A DNA stretch of 64,000 bases from Piscinibacter aquaticus (GTDB lineage Bacteria; Pseudomonadota; Gammaproteobacteria; Burkholderiales; Burkholderiaceae_C), in the NCBI GenBank assembly GCA_007994965.1, contig VOPW01000001.1:930001-994000 (forward strand), given 5' to 3'. How positions within the stretch are numbered: the stretch's first letter is position 1; each line of letters opens with the position of its first letter. Positions 10,505 through 19,355 of this stretch are shown here, piece after piece. A model generated the notes under the pieces. It was not told the DNA's origin, did no database searches, and was given only the letters and a program-made list of their open reading frames with translations. The position numbers were made by a program, and so were the translations under genes.

Positions 10505-10533
10505 CCCGGGTTGTCGCCTGGGCGACAACCGGG
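10505..10533. repeat. Strong inverted repeat between two exported-protein genes
   Basis: CCCGGGTTGTCGCC (10505-10518) pairs with GGCGACAACCGGG (10521-10533) across a two-base TG centre, with a single bulged G: a 13-bp near-perfect hairpin. There is no T-run on either side, so it is not a canonical terminator. It lies about 50 bases before the binding-protein ATG (10585), where an operator or a leader hairpin is possible. A separate, weaker GC hairpin (GCGCCGGC/GCCGGCGC) lies near 10445-10466. Confidence 0.55.
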
Positions 10534-10584
10534 TCCCAGCGCTTAGCCTCCGGCACGCCCGCACCGGCGGGCTCCGGAGGTTTC

Positions 10585-11804
10585 ATGTTCTGGCTCCCTT
10601 CCCCGATGCGGCACGTGCTGGCCGCATTCGCGCTATCGGCATTCGCCGGCACGGCCATCGCTCAGCCGGCGACCGCCGCCAAGCCCGTCCGCATCGGCTT
10701 CATCTGCCCGTTCACCGGCGGCTCGCAGGACTTCGGCCGCAGCGCGAAGCTCGGCGCCGAGCTCGCGGTGAAGGAAATCAACGAGGTCGGCGGCTTTCTC
10801 GGCCGGCCGATCGAACTCGTGGCGCGCGATGACAAGGCCAACCCCGACGAGGGCCGCCGCGTCTCGGAAGAGCTCGTGCTGAAGGAGAAGGTCGACTTCA
10901 CGATCGGCTTCTGCAACACCGGCGTGGCGCTGAAGTCGCTGGACGTCTTCCAGAACAACAAGCACCTGCTGGTGGTGCCGGTGTCCACTGGCACGGCGGT
11001 GACGGCCGCCTACCCGCCGGCGCAGAGCTACATCTTCCGCATGTCGGCGCGTGACACGCTGCAGGCGGCCGTGATCGTCGACGACGTGCTCAGGCGCGGC
11101 CTGAAGAACGTGGCGCTGTTCGCCGACCGCACCGGCTATGGCGAGGGCGGGCTGAAGGACGTGGAGCGCTTCCTCGCCGAGAAGGGCGTGAAGCCGGTGT
11201 ACGTGGCGCGATTCGACATCGGCGTGAAGTCGCTGGTCGAGGAGGCCAAGGCCGCGAAGGCGGCGGGCGCCGACGTGCTGATCGCCTACACGGTCGGGCC
11301 CGAGCAGGCCGTGGTGGCGCAGGCGCGCAGCGGGCCGGCTTCGCCGGGCCGCACTACGGCCCGTGGCCGGCGTCCTTCCGCACCGTGGTCGAGAAGGCCG
11401 GCGCCGCGGCCGAGGGCGTGATCATGGTGCAGACCATCATCCCGGACATCTCCAACGAGCGGCGCAGCTCGTTCATCGCGCGGCTCAAGCGCCAGGCCGG
11501 CAATGAACCGGTGGGCTCGCTGATGGCCGCGGCGCAGAGCTACGACGCGGTGCAACTGATGCTGCGCGTGCTGTTCCAGACCAAGGGCGATGTGTCGAGC
11601 GATGCGCTGAAGAGCGCGCTCGAGAACCTCGAGCGGCCCTATGCCGGCGTGGTGACAACGCACGACCGGCCGTTCTCCTCGGACGATCACGACGCCTTCA
11701 CGCGCAACATGATCTGGCTTGGCGTCTGGCGCCGCGGCGAGATCCAGTTCCTCTACACGGAAGACGCGCGGCGCGCCGGCATGATCCGCCGCAAGGAGCA
11801 GTGA
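10585..11804 (+). CDS. ABC transporter substrate-binding protein, Leu/Ile/Val type (frameshift)
   Basis: Periplasmic type-I binding protein of about 406 residues that would deliver its ligand to a LivHMGF-type permease. The signal peptide ends near AGTAIAQ, followed by KPVRIGFICPFTGGSQDFGR, LAVKEINEVGGFLGRPIEL and NKHLLVVPVSTGTAVT. One base is missing near 11330: QARSGPASPGR continues in the next frame as AGFAGPHYGPWPASFRTVVEKAG, and the protein runs to TEDARRAGMIRRKEQ. It is the obvious partner for the upstream livHMGF, which has no binding protein, but an orphan role is equally possible. Converges on the Bug-family gene, three bases between stops. Confidence 0.85.
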
Positions 11805-11807
11805 GAC

Positions 11808-12781
11808 TCAGTCGACCTTCGCGCCGCTGCGCTTGACCACGCCTTCGTACTTCGCCAGTTCGCTCTTCACGAAGGCACCGAACTGCTCCGGCGTGGTGGG
11901 CATCGGCTCGGCCATCAGCGTGGCCAGCCGCGCCTTCAGCTCGGGCGAGGCCAGCGCCTCGACGAAGGCCTTGTTCAGGCGCTGCGTGGTCTCGGCGGGA
12001 AGCTTCGCCGGGCCGAACAGGCCGAACCGGTGTGGATGTCGAAGCCGGCGAGTGCGCCACCGGTCTCGGCGATCGTCGGCAGTTCGGGCACGGCGGGCGA
12101 TCGCTTCGCGGTGGTGACGGCGAGCGCGCGCAGCTTGCCCGCCTTGATGTTGGCCGAGGCCGAGGCGAGGTTGTCGAAGTTGAGATCGACCTGGCCCGAC
12201 AGCAGCGCGAGCTGCGCCGGGTTGCCGCCCGCATAAGGGATGTGGACCATGAAGACGCCGGCCTGCGACTTGAACATCTCGCCGGCGAGGTGGCCGGCGC
12301 TGCCGTTGCCGCCGGAACCGTAGTTGAGCCTGCCCGGATTCTTCTTCGCGAAGTTCACCGGGTCAGCCACCGTCTTCACGCCGAAGCGATCGGCCGCCTC
12401 GGGGTTCATCACCAGCACGTTGGGCACCTGCGCCACGCCGGTGACCGGCGTGAAGTCGCGGATGGGGTCGTAGGGGATCTTCGCGTAGAGCCAGGGGTTG
12501 ATGGCGTGCGTGGCCACGGCGCCCATCACGATCGTCGTGCCGTCCGGCGCGGCCTTGGCCGCCAGATCGGCGCCGAGGTTGCCGCCGGCGCCGGGCTTGT
12601 TCTCGACGACCACGGTGCCGAGGCTGTCCTTCACGCGCTCGGCGAGGGCGCGCGCGACGATGTCCAGCGGACCGCCGGGCGGGTAGGGCACGATCAGTCG
12701 CAGCGTGCGCGGGCTCTGCGCGAAGACGGGGCCCGCCAGCGCCGCCGCGCCGAGGGCCAGGACATCACGCCGGCGTGCCAT
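11808..12781 (-). CDS. Bug-family periplasmic binding protein of a tripartite tricarboxylate transporter (frameshift)
   Basis: Solute receptor of the TctC/Bug family, about 324 residues. It starts MARRRDVLALGAAALAGPVFA (a Tat-like RR signal), then RLIVPYPPGGPLDIVARALAE, ENKPGAGGNLGADLAAKAAP, GQVDLNFDN and RALAVTTAKRSPAVPELPTIAE, all hallmark Bug motifs. The frame breaks at 12027-12030, where CCGG stands in place of the CCAGG (CCTGG on the coding strand) needed for the conserved HTWFGLFGPA. The C-terminus then reads to GVVKRSGAKVD. Bug proteins are abundant orphans in Burkholderiales; the ligand is unknown. Its start overlaps the end of the upstream reductase gene by 17 bases, so the two are probably co-transcribed. 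Confidence 0.88.
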
Positions 12782-13808
12782 GCTTGTCGGCCTCCGAAGT
12801 GAAGCTGTCGGCATAGAACTCCGCGCCGGGCAGGCCGCAGCGCTCGGTGAAATCCTTCAAGGCGGACTCCACCATGATCGGCGCCCCGCAGGCATAGACC
12901 TGGTGGCCGGAGAGATCGGGCAGGTCGGCCATCACCGCCTGGTGGACGAAGCCGGTGCGGCCGCCCCAGCCGTCTTCCGCCTTTGGCTCGGAGAGCACCG
13001 GCACGTAGCGCAGGTTGGGCAGGCGCTCGGCGGCGGCCTGCGCCCAGTCGTGCAGGTAGAGATCGGCCTTGCTGCGGCAGCCCCAGTACAGCACCACGGG
13101 CCGTGTGATCGTCTTGAACTCGATGTGCTCGAGGATGGCCTTGATCGGCGCGAAGCCGGTGCCGGAGGCGAGCAGCACGATCGGCTTGTCGGAATCCTCG
13201 CGCAGGAAGAAGCTGCCGAACGGGCCCTCGATGCGCAGGATCTCCTTCTCCTTCATCGCACCGAACACATGGTCGGTGAAACGGCCGCCGGGCATGTGGC
13301 GGATGTGCAGTTCGATCGCCGGCTTGTCGGTCTGCGTGTGCGGCGCATTGGCCATCGAGTAGCTGCGTCGCGCGCCGTCTCGCAGGATGAACTCCACGTA
13401 CTGGCCGGCGTGGTAGCGCAGCACCTCGTTGGCGGGCAGCTGCAGCGACAGCACGGCCACGTCGGGCGCGGGTTTGCTGATCGTCATCACGCGCGCCGGC
13501 ATCTTGCGCACCGGGAATTCGCCGGCGCCGGCCACGGTGCGCGCCTCGATCACCAGATCGGTCTGCGGCGCGGCGCAGCAGGTGAGCATGAAGCCGGCGG
13601 CTTCCTCGTCGGCCGACAGCGCCTTGGCCTGGTGGGCGCCGTGGATCACGCGGCCTTCGAGCAGGCGGCACTTGCAGGAGCCGCAGGCGCCGTCCTTGCA
13701 GCCGTAGGGCAGGCCGATGCCCTCGCGGATGGCGGCGTGGAGAACGGGTTCGTCGCGTTCGACGCTGAAGCTGCGGCCGCTGGGCTGCACGGTCACGGTG
13801 AAGGGCAT
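12765..13808 (-). CDS. 2Fe-2S ferredoxin/FAD/NAD(P)H reductase (CDP-6-deoxy-glucoseen reductase type)
   Basis: A 347-residue electron-transfer flavoprotein, intact. The N-terminal plant-type ferredoxin has the cluster cysteines in YGCKDGACGSCKC plus the fourth in MLTCCAAP. The FAD domain has RRSYSMANAP and GGRFTDHVFG, and the NAD domain LASGTGFAPIKAILEH and VYACGAPIMVESALKDF. Such proteins are annotated as CDP-6-deoxy-delta-3,4-glucoseen reductase but in Burkholderiales often serve as general reductases for oxygenases. No partner oxygenase is adjacent. It is divergent from the SDR gene, with 54 bases between starts. Confidence 0.88.
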   Translation of the reverse strand: MPFTVTVQPSGRSFSVERDEPVLHAAIREGIGLPYGCKDGACGSCKCRLLEGRVIHGAHQAKALSADEEAAGFMLTCCAAPQTDLVIEARTVAGAGEFPVRKMPARVMTISKPAPDVAVLSLQLPANEVLRYHAGQYVEFILRDGARRSYSMANAPHTQTDKPAIELHIRHMPGGRFTDHVFGAMKEKEILRIEGPFGSFFLREDSDKPIVLLASGTGFAPIKAILEHIEFKTITRPVVLYWGCRSKADLYLHDWAQAAAERLPNLRYVPVLSEPKAEDGWGGRTGFVHQAVMADLPDLSGHQVYACGAPIMVESALKDFTERCGLPGAEFYADSFTSEADKHGTPA

Positions 13809-13862
13809 GGCGCGAAGGGGACCGACAATGGTTGGCGAACCCCGAATTGTGCCCGGAGCCCC

Positions 13863-14764
13863 ATGACCCTGAGCTGTCCGTCCCCCGCCCGCCGTTCCCG
13901 CCCCACGCTGCTGATCGTCGGCTGCGGCGACGTCGGCATGCGCGTGGCGCGCATGCTGCGCGGCCGCTGGCGCGTGCTGGCGATGACTTCCAGCCCGGCG
14001 CGGCGCGACGAGCTTCGGGCCGCGGGTGCCGTTCCGCTGGTGGCGGATCTCGACCAGCCGGCCACGCTGCAGCGCGCCGCGGGGCTGGCCGATGCGGTGC
14101 TGCACCTCGCGCCGCCGCCACTGCAGGGCCGCAGCGATCCGCGCACGGCGCATCTGCTGCAGGCGATGGCGCGACGCGGTGGCGCGCGCTGCATCGTCTA
14201 TGGCAGCACCACCGGCGTGTACGGCGACTGTGCCGGCGAACGCTTCGACGAGACCCGCGCCGTGGCGCCGGCCACCGACCGCGCCGGCGCCGCGTCGATG
14301 CCGAGCAGCGACTGCGTTTGCATGGTCGGCGTTTCGGCAGCCGCGTGAGCATCCTGCGCATCCCCGGCATCTATGCCGGGGACCGGCCCGGCGGCCACCC
14401 ACGCGAGCGCCTGGCGCGCGGCACGCCGGCGCTGGCACCCGAAGACGACGTGTATACCAACCACATCCACGCCGACGACTGGCGCGCGCCTGCATTGCCG
14501 CACTGCATCGCGCGCTGCCGCAGCGCATCGTGCACGCCAGCGACGACACCGAGATGAAGATGGGCGACTACTTCGACCACGGCAGCCAGCCTGTGCGGCT
14601 TGCCGAAGCCACCGCGCATCACGCGTGCGCAGGCGCGGGAGCAGCTCTCGCCGATGCTGCTGAGCTTCATGAGCGAATCGCGCCGGCTCGACAACACGCG
14701 CCTGAAGCGCGAGCTGAAGCTGAGGCTGCGCTATCCGACGGTGGAGACCGGCCTGCTCGCCTGA
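13863..14764 (+). CDS. NAD-dependent epimerase/dehydratase-like protein (SDR family, several frameshifts)
   Basis: About 300 residues in the atypical SDR group. The Rossmann motif is LLIVGCGDVGMRVARML near the N-terminus, followed by VLHLAPPPLQG and the catalytic-type segment IVYGSTTGVYGDCAGE (Ser/Tyr). The continuation is split over three further frames: RVDAEQRLR...SILRIPGIYAGDRPGG, then ACIAALHRALPQRIVHASDD, then ITRAQAREQLSPMLLSFMSES to VETGLLA. Breaks lie near 14284 (CCGG for CCAGG), 14478 (ACTGG for CCTGG, where the family reads DDLARA) and 14590. Starts MTLSCPSPARR. Substrate unknown; probably one intact gene with sequence errors. Confidence 0.75.
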
Positions 14765-14771
14765 GCCGGGA

Positions 14772-15787
14772 TCAGATGCCCTGGGGCCGCCGCAGCGTCT
14801 TCATGCGGTCGGTGGCGTGCACGGTGAAGGTCTGAACCTCGCCGTCGCGGCGGATGGTGAGCCGCACGTCGCGTTCCGCGCCGTTGCGCCACAGGGTCTT
14901 CCACAGCGTCTCCAGCGCCGCGACCTCGGCGTCGTCGATGCGCAGGATGCGGTCGCCCGGCTGGATCCCCGCCGCTTCGGCCGGGCCGTCCTGCGTCACG
15001 CGCAGCACGCGGATCTCGCCATCGCGTTCTTCGCAGTTCAGGCCCAGCCAGCGCGCGTGCTGCCGCGCGAGGCGCCACGCGCGCGCATCTCGGCGATCAC
15101 CGGCTTGAGCAGGTCGACCGGCACGAACATGTTGCCGGGCAGGCGACCCGCGGCCGGCCCCATCGCCTCGCCGACGACCAGCGAGCCGATGCCCAGCAGT
15201 TCGCCGTCGAGGTTGAACAGGCCCGCGCCGCTGTGGTCGCTGCGCGGCGGCACGGTGAACAGCGCCGTGTCGATGTGGTACTCCCAGTAGCCCGAGAACG
15301 CGCGCTGCGACACCAGCCGTGCGAGGCTGAGGCCGCCATCGGGCAGGCCGCTGGCGATCATCAGCGGTTCGTCGGGCGTGGCGTCGGACGAGCGGCCGAT
15401 CGGCGCTGGCGTCAGCTTGAGTGGCGTCAGTGCCTGCACAAGGCCGAAGCCGGTAGCCTGGTCGTAGGCCACCACGCGCGCGGGCACGCGGCGCTCGCCA
15501 TCGATGAGCAGGTCGACACGCTCGGCCTCGAGGATCAGGTAGCCGATGGTGAGCACCAGGCCGTCGTCGCCGATGACCACACCGGAGCCGACGCGCAGCG
15601 GCCCCAGCGTGGCAGACGAGCCAGCGTCCTCGACGGCCTCGGCGATCACGCCGACCATGGCCGCCTGGGCGCGTTCCAGGCCTTCGGTGCGGGCGCTGTT
15701 CTCGCTGCGCGCCGCCTGCGCGGGCAGCGCCAGCGGCAGGCCGAGCAAGGCCACGATCAACCCCCGGCGAAGCGACGATCCCAGCAT
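14772..15787 (-). CDS. S1C trypsin-fold protein with PDZ domain, catalytic triad incomplete (frameshift)
   Basis: About 338 residues, exported (signal MLGSSLRRGLIVALLGLPLALPAQA). The fold is DegP/HtrA-like: GSGVVIGDDGLVLTIGYLI corresponds to the GSGVII..G.I.TNxHV segment, but Tyr stands where the catalytic His belongs. The DLA(L/V) Asp position reads TGFGLVQ. The nucleophile region SDHSGAGLFNLDGELLGIG keeps a Ser. A C-terminal PDZ domain follows (VTQDGPAEAAGIQPGDRILRID). The frame breaks near 15065, where SRG continues as QHARWLGLNCEE. The His and Asp losses are far from the frame break and are not explained by it. It is probably a non-proteolytic binding or scaffold protein. Confidence 0.8.
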
Positions 15788-15892
15788 GGCGGACTCCGGC
15801 GAACCGCGCGACAAGACGCGCGGAACCGCAGCATGATCGTTCGCGCCGGCCCTGCAAAGCGCGTGGGCTTTTCAGTCGGCGTCAAGGCCGCG

Positions 15893-16483
15893 TCAGCGGC
15901 GGCCGAAGGGCGGCTGGCCGCGCCAGTAGCGAATCATCAGGAAGCCGCCGAGCATGCCGCCGAGGTGCGCGAAGTGCGCCACGCCCGAGGCGGTGCCCGT
16001 CACGCCGAACAGCAGCTCGAGGCCGCCGAACACCATCACGAAGGTCTTGGCCTTCATCGGGATCGGCGGGAAGAGCGGCATGATCGTGCGGTTCGGGAAC
16101 ATCATGCCGAACGCCAGCAGCAGGCCGAACAGGCCACCCGAGGCGCCCACCGTCGGCGCGCCGCCGGAGAACAGGCCGACGAGCAGTTGTGTGAGTGCGG
16201 CCGTCAGCACGCTGGCCATGTAGAACTGCAGGTAGCGTTTGCCGCCCCAGATGCGCTCGAGTTCGGCGCCGAACATCCACAGGCCGAGCATGTTGAAGAA
16301 CAGGTGGCCGAAGCTGCCGTGCAGGAAGCCGTAGCTGACCACCTGCCAGGGCATGAAGCGCCCGCTGCCCAGCGGCCACAGGGCGAAGAGTTCGGTCAGA
16401 AGACGCCCGAGCAGCATGTCGGCCGCAAACAAGGCCACGTTGATGAGCAGCAGCGCTTGCGTGATCGGCGGCAGTGCGGGCAT
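15893..16483 (-). CDS. Rhomboid-family intramembrane serine protease
   Basis: A 196-residue polytopic membrane protein, intact. It begins MPALPPITQALLLINVALF and has VVSYGFLHGSFGHLFFNMLGLWMFG, the catalytic Ser in PTVGASGGLFGLLLAF and the catalytic His in GVAHFAHLGGMLGG. Six membrane helices are visible, as expected for the six-helix bacterial type. It starts 15 bases after the 3' end of a tRNA-Leu on the same strand. An in-frame extension upstream would read through the tRNA and is rejected. The substrate cannot be inferred. Confidence 0.92.
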   Translation of the reverse strand: MPALPPITQALLLINVALFAADMLLGRLLTELFALWPLGSGRFMPWQVVSYGFLHGSFGHLFFNMLGLWMFGAELERIWGGKRYLQFYMASVLTAALTQLLVGLFSGGAPTVGASGGLFGLLLAFGMMFPNRTIMPLFPPIPMKAKTFVMVFGGLELLFGVTGTASGVAHFAHLGGMLGGFLMIRYWRGQPPFGRR

Positions 16484-16498
16484 GGGCGTCGGGGTTGG

Positions 16499-16582
16499 TG
16501 CCGGAGACCGGAATCGAACCGGTACGAGGTTGCCCTCGGCAGATTTTGAGTCTGCTGCGTCTACCGATTTCGCCACTCCGGC
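16499..16582 (-). tRNA. tRNA-Leu (anticodon CAA)
   Basis: Read leftward the sequence folds as a class II tRNA: acceptor GCCGGAG (5') with CTCCGGC (3'), D-arm GTGGCGAAATCGGTAGACGC, anticodon stem GCAGA/TCTGC around loop CTCAAAA giving anticodon CAA (decodes UUG). There is a long variable arm, and the T-arm reads CCGGTTCGATTCCGG. CCA is not encoded after the discriminator A. Confidence 0.95.
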
Positions 16583-16679
16583 AGGTGCGGGCGCAGGGTA
16601 GGCCTTGGAGGGGGCGGATTATGTCACGCCCCCTGCGGCGCCCTGGGCAGCCTGCCACAATCGCCGCGAGGAGGAACCC

Positions 16680-17597
16680 GTGAGCGAGACCATCCCAAGC
16701 TACCCGACGCTCGAGGACGTGATCGGCAACACGCCGCTGGTGCGGCTGGTGCGCCTGCCCGGCGAAGAGAACGAGCGACGCGGCAACGTGATCCTCGGCA
16801 AGCTCGAGGGCAACAACCCCGCCGGCTCGGTGAAGGATCGGCCCGCGATCAGCATGATCCGCCGCGCCGAAGAGCGCGGCGAGATCAAGCCGGGCGACAC
16901 GCTGATCGAGGCGACCTCGGGCAACACCGGCATCGCACTGGCGATGGCCGCGGCGATGCGCGGCTACCGCATGCTTCTGATCATGCCGGAGGACCTGTCG
17001 ATCGAGCGCGCCCAGACCATGAAGGCCTTCGGCGCCGAGCTGATCCTCACGCCGCGTTCCGGCGGCATGGAATACGCACGCGATCTGGCCGAGCAGATGC
17101 AGAAGGACGGCAAGGGCCGCGTGCTCGACCAGTTCGCCAATGCGGACAACCCGCGTGTGCACTACGAGACCACCGGGCCGGAGATCTGGCGCGATACGCG
17201 CGGCCGCGTCACCCACTTCGTCAGCGCGATGGGCACCACCGGCAGCATCACCGGCACCTCGCGCTTTCTGAAGGAGCGCAACAGCGACGTGCGCGTGATC
17301 GGCGCGCAGCCGAGCGAAGGCTCGCGCATCCCGGGCATCCGAAAGTGGCCGCAGGAATACCTGCCGAAGATCTACGACCCTGCGTTCGTCGACGAGACGG
17401 TGCTCGTGAGCCAGGCCGACGCCGAGGAGATGGCGCGCCGCCTCGCGCGCGAGGAAGGCCTCTTCGCCGGCATCTCGGCCGCCGGCGCCTGCTGGGTGGC
17501 GTTGCAGATCGCGAAGCAGGTGGAGAACGCGACGATCGTCTTCATCGTCTGCGATCGCGGTGACCGCTACCTCTCCACGGGCGTCTTCCCGGCATGA
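16680..17597 (+). CDS. cysM: O-acetylserine sulfhydrylase B (cysteine synthase CysM)
   Basis: PLP enzyme of 305 residues making cysteine from O-acetylserine and sulfide or thiosulfate. The start is the GTG at 16680, chosen for its ribosome site GAGGAGG. PLP lysine motif NNPAGSVKDRPA, substrate loop EATSGNTGIALAMAAAM, phosphate loop SAMGTTGSITGTSRFLKE and the C-terminal GISAAGACWVAL. The RKWPQEYLPKIYD insertion is typical of CysM rather than CysK. Its stop overlaps the NUDIX start (ATGA). It complements the sulfate-assimilation cluster at 39-46 kb. Confidence 0.95.
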   Translation: MSETIPSYPTLEDVIGNTPLVRLVRLPGEENERRGNVILGKLEGNNPAGSVKDRPAISMIRRAEERGEIKPGDTLIEATSGNTGIALAMAAAMRGYRMLLIMPEDLSIERAQTMKAFGAELILTPRSGGMEYARDLAEQMQKDGKGRVLDQFANADNPRVHYETTGPEIWRDTRGRVTHFVSAMGTTGSITGTSRFLKERNSDVRVIGAQPSEGSRIPGIRKWPQEYLPKIYDPAFVDETVLVSQADAEEMARRLAREEGLFAGISAAGACWVALQIAKQVENATIVFIVCDRGDRYLSTGVFPA

Positions 17598-18132
17598 ACG
17601 AGCCCTACCGCTACTGCCCGATGTGCGCGACGCCGCTGCAGTGGCTGGCGCGCGAGGAAGACGGCGGCGCCAAGGAGCGGCTGCGCTGCGCCGCCTGCGA
17701 GTGGACGCACTGGAACAACCCGACGCCGGTGCTGGCCGCGGTGGTGGAAATGGCCGATCGCGACGGTGCGATCCTGCTGGCGCGCAACGCCGCCTGGAGC
17801 GGCCGCATGTTTGCGCTGATCACCGGCTTCATGGAAGCCGGCGAGACGCCGCAGGAAGGCATCGCGCGCGAGGTGAAGGAAGAAACCTCGACCGAGGTCG
17901 AAGCGGTGAACCTGATCGGCGTCTACGACTTCCAGCGCATGAACCGGTGATCGTGGCCTACCACGTGGTCGCGCGCGGCGAGATCCGGCTTTCGCCCGAA
18001 CTGGCAGAGTACAAGCTCTTCGCGCCGCAGGACGTGCGCTGCTGGCCGGCTGGCACTGGTTATGCGCTGGCCGACTGGCTGCGCTCGCGCGGCCATGACC
18101 CGCAATTCATCGAGCTGCCGCCGCGAACGTAA
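17594..18132 (+). CDS. NUDIX hydrolase with zinc ribbon, NADH-pyrophosphatase-like (frameshift)
   Basis: About 178 residues. The N-terminal zinc ribbon CPMC...CAAC is followed by the NUDIX box GFMEAGETPQEGIAREVKEE and ITGFMEAGE. The frame breaks at 17944-17947 (AACCGGTG), where AACCAGGTG would give the continuous QRMNQVIVAYHVVARGEI; the rest reads to PQFIELPPRT. This is the clearest CCAGG-to-CCGG loss in the window. Probable role: cleavage of a nucleoside-diphosphate linked compound, substrate unknown. Overlaps the cysM stop. Confidence 0.85.
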
Positions 18133-18164
18133 AATCTCGTTTCCGACGGACCCCACCCACCGCC

Positions 18165-18393
18165 ATGGACGCCCAGAAAGAGATCGACACCCGCGGCCTG
18201 AACTGCCCGCTGCCCATCCTCAAGGCCAAGAAGGCCCTGGCGGACATGAAGAGCGGCGATGTGCTGAAGGTCGTGGCCACCGACCCGGGCTCGGTGCGGG
18301 ATTTCCAGGCCTTCGCCCGGCAGACGGGCAACGAACTCGTCGAGCAATCTTCCGCGAACGACGAGTTCACCCACTTTCCTGCGCCGACGCTGA
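18165..18393 (+). CDS. TusA-family sulfur-carrier protein (frameshift near the end)
   Basis: A small 76-residue protein beginning MDAQKEIDTRGLNCPLPILK. The TusA motif CPxP carries the sulfur-accepting Cys, followed by KAKKALADMKSGDVLKVVATDP. The family ends with F-L-R-R-R or similar; here the frame is thrown by one extra T near 18376 (CACTTTCCTG), after which CTGCGCCGACGC gives L-R-R-R and a TGA at 18391. Without correction the frame runs on into the opposite galU gene. A TAAAAT box lies at 18130-18135. Participates in sulfur relay; its place after cysM fits. Confidence 0.85.
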
Positions 18394-18409
18394 GCGTCGG
18401 GCGACGACC

Positions 18410-19276
18410 TCAGAGCTCGAGCGACTTCAGATATTCGCGGAACCCGGGCCCCAGTTGCGGGTGGGCGAGCGCCAGCTCCACGTTGGCCTGCAGGAAGCCT
18501 TCCTTGCTGCCGCAGTCGTAGCGGCGGCCTTCGTAGCGGTAGGCAAACACCTTTTCGCGGCGCAGCAGCCCGGCGATTCCGTCGGTCAGCTGGATCTCGC
18601 CGCCCACGCCGCGCGGCTGGTGGGCGATCTCGTGGAAGACGCCCGGCGTGAGGATGTAGCGGCCGGCCACGCCCAGGCGTGAAGGCGCCACCTCCGGCGC
18701 CGGCTTCTCGACGATGCGCTGGACGTCGACCATGCGGTCGTTCACCGGAATGCCGGCGACGATGCCGTAGCGCCGCGTGTGCTCCGCAGGCACTTCCTGC
18801 ACCGCCAGGATGGACGCACGCCATTCGGCGAACTGCTCGGTCATCTGCTGGAGCACCGGCTTCTCGCCGACCATCAGGTCGTCGGCCAGCAGCACCGCGA
18901 AGGGCTCGTTGCCCACCAGCCGCTGGCCGCACAGCACCGCGTGGCCGAGGCCCAGCGCCTGGGCCTGGCGCACGTAGATGCACTCCATGTCGTCGGGCTT
19001 CACGCTGCGCACGACGTCGAGCAGTTCCTGCTTGCCCGCCTGTTCGAGGGCTACTTCCAGCTCGAAGGTCATGTCAAAGTGGTCTTCGATCGGGCGCTTG
19101 TGGCGGCCGGTCACGAAGATCATCTCGCGCACGCCGGCGGCATAGGCTTCCTCGACGGCGTACTGGATCAGCGGTTTGTCGACCACCGGCAGCATCTCCT
19201 TCGGCTGCGCCTTGGTCGCAGGGAGGAAGCGGGTGCCGAGGCCTGCCACGGGAAAGATCGCCTTGGTGACTTTCAT
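18410..19276 (-). CDS. galU: UTP-glucose-1-phosphate uridylyltransferase GalU
   Basis: Makes UDP-glucose for polysaccharide and lipopolysaccharide synthesis. 288 residues, intact. Nucleotidyl-transfer signature [22 protein letters not shown] at the N-terminus, [35 protein letters not shown], the metal Asp pair in VLLADDLM, and [10 protein letters not shown]. The ATG at 19276 faces the hydroxyacid dehydrogenase gene at 19356, with 79 bases between containing TACAATG. It converges on tusA; a small hairpin (CCGACGC/GCGTCGG) lies at the tusA stop. Confidence 0.96.
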   Translation of the reverse strand: MKVTKAIFPVAGLGTRFLPATKAQPKEMLPVVDKPLIQYAVEEAYAAGVREMIFVTGRHKRPIEDHFDMTFELEVALEQAGKQELLDVVRSVKPDDMECIYVRQAQALGLGHAVLCGQRLVGNEPFAVLLADDLMVGEKPVLQQMTEQFAEWRASILAVQEVPAEHTRRYGIVAGIPVNDRMVDVQRIVEKPAPEVAPSRLGVAGRYILTPGVFHEIAHQPRGVGGEIQLTDGIAGLLRREKVFAYRYEGRRYDCGSKEGFLQANVELALAHPQLGPGFREYLKSLEL

Positions 19277-19355
19277 TTACTTACAATGCGTCGGGACTTT
19301 CAAATTCTTGCACGCGCCTCGATGACCGGACCGGTTGCGACACACCCTCGAACGC

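Noticed and set aside
16484..16576. Rhomboid start at 16576, adding 31 residues.
   Set aside because: The extension translates tRNA-Leu sequence, so the ATG at 16483 is used.
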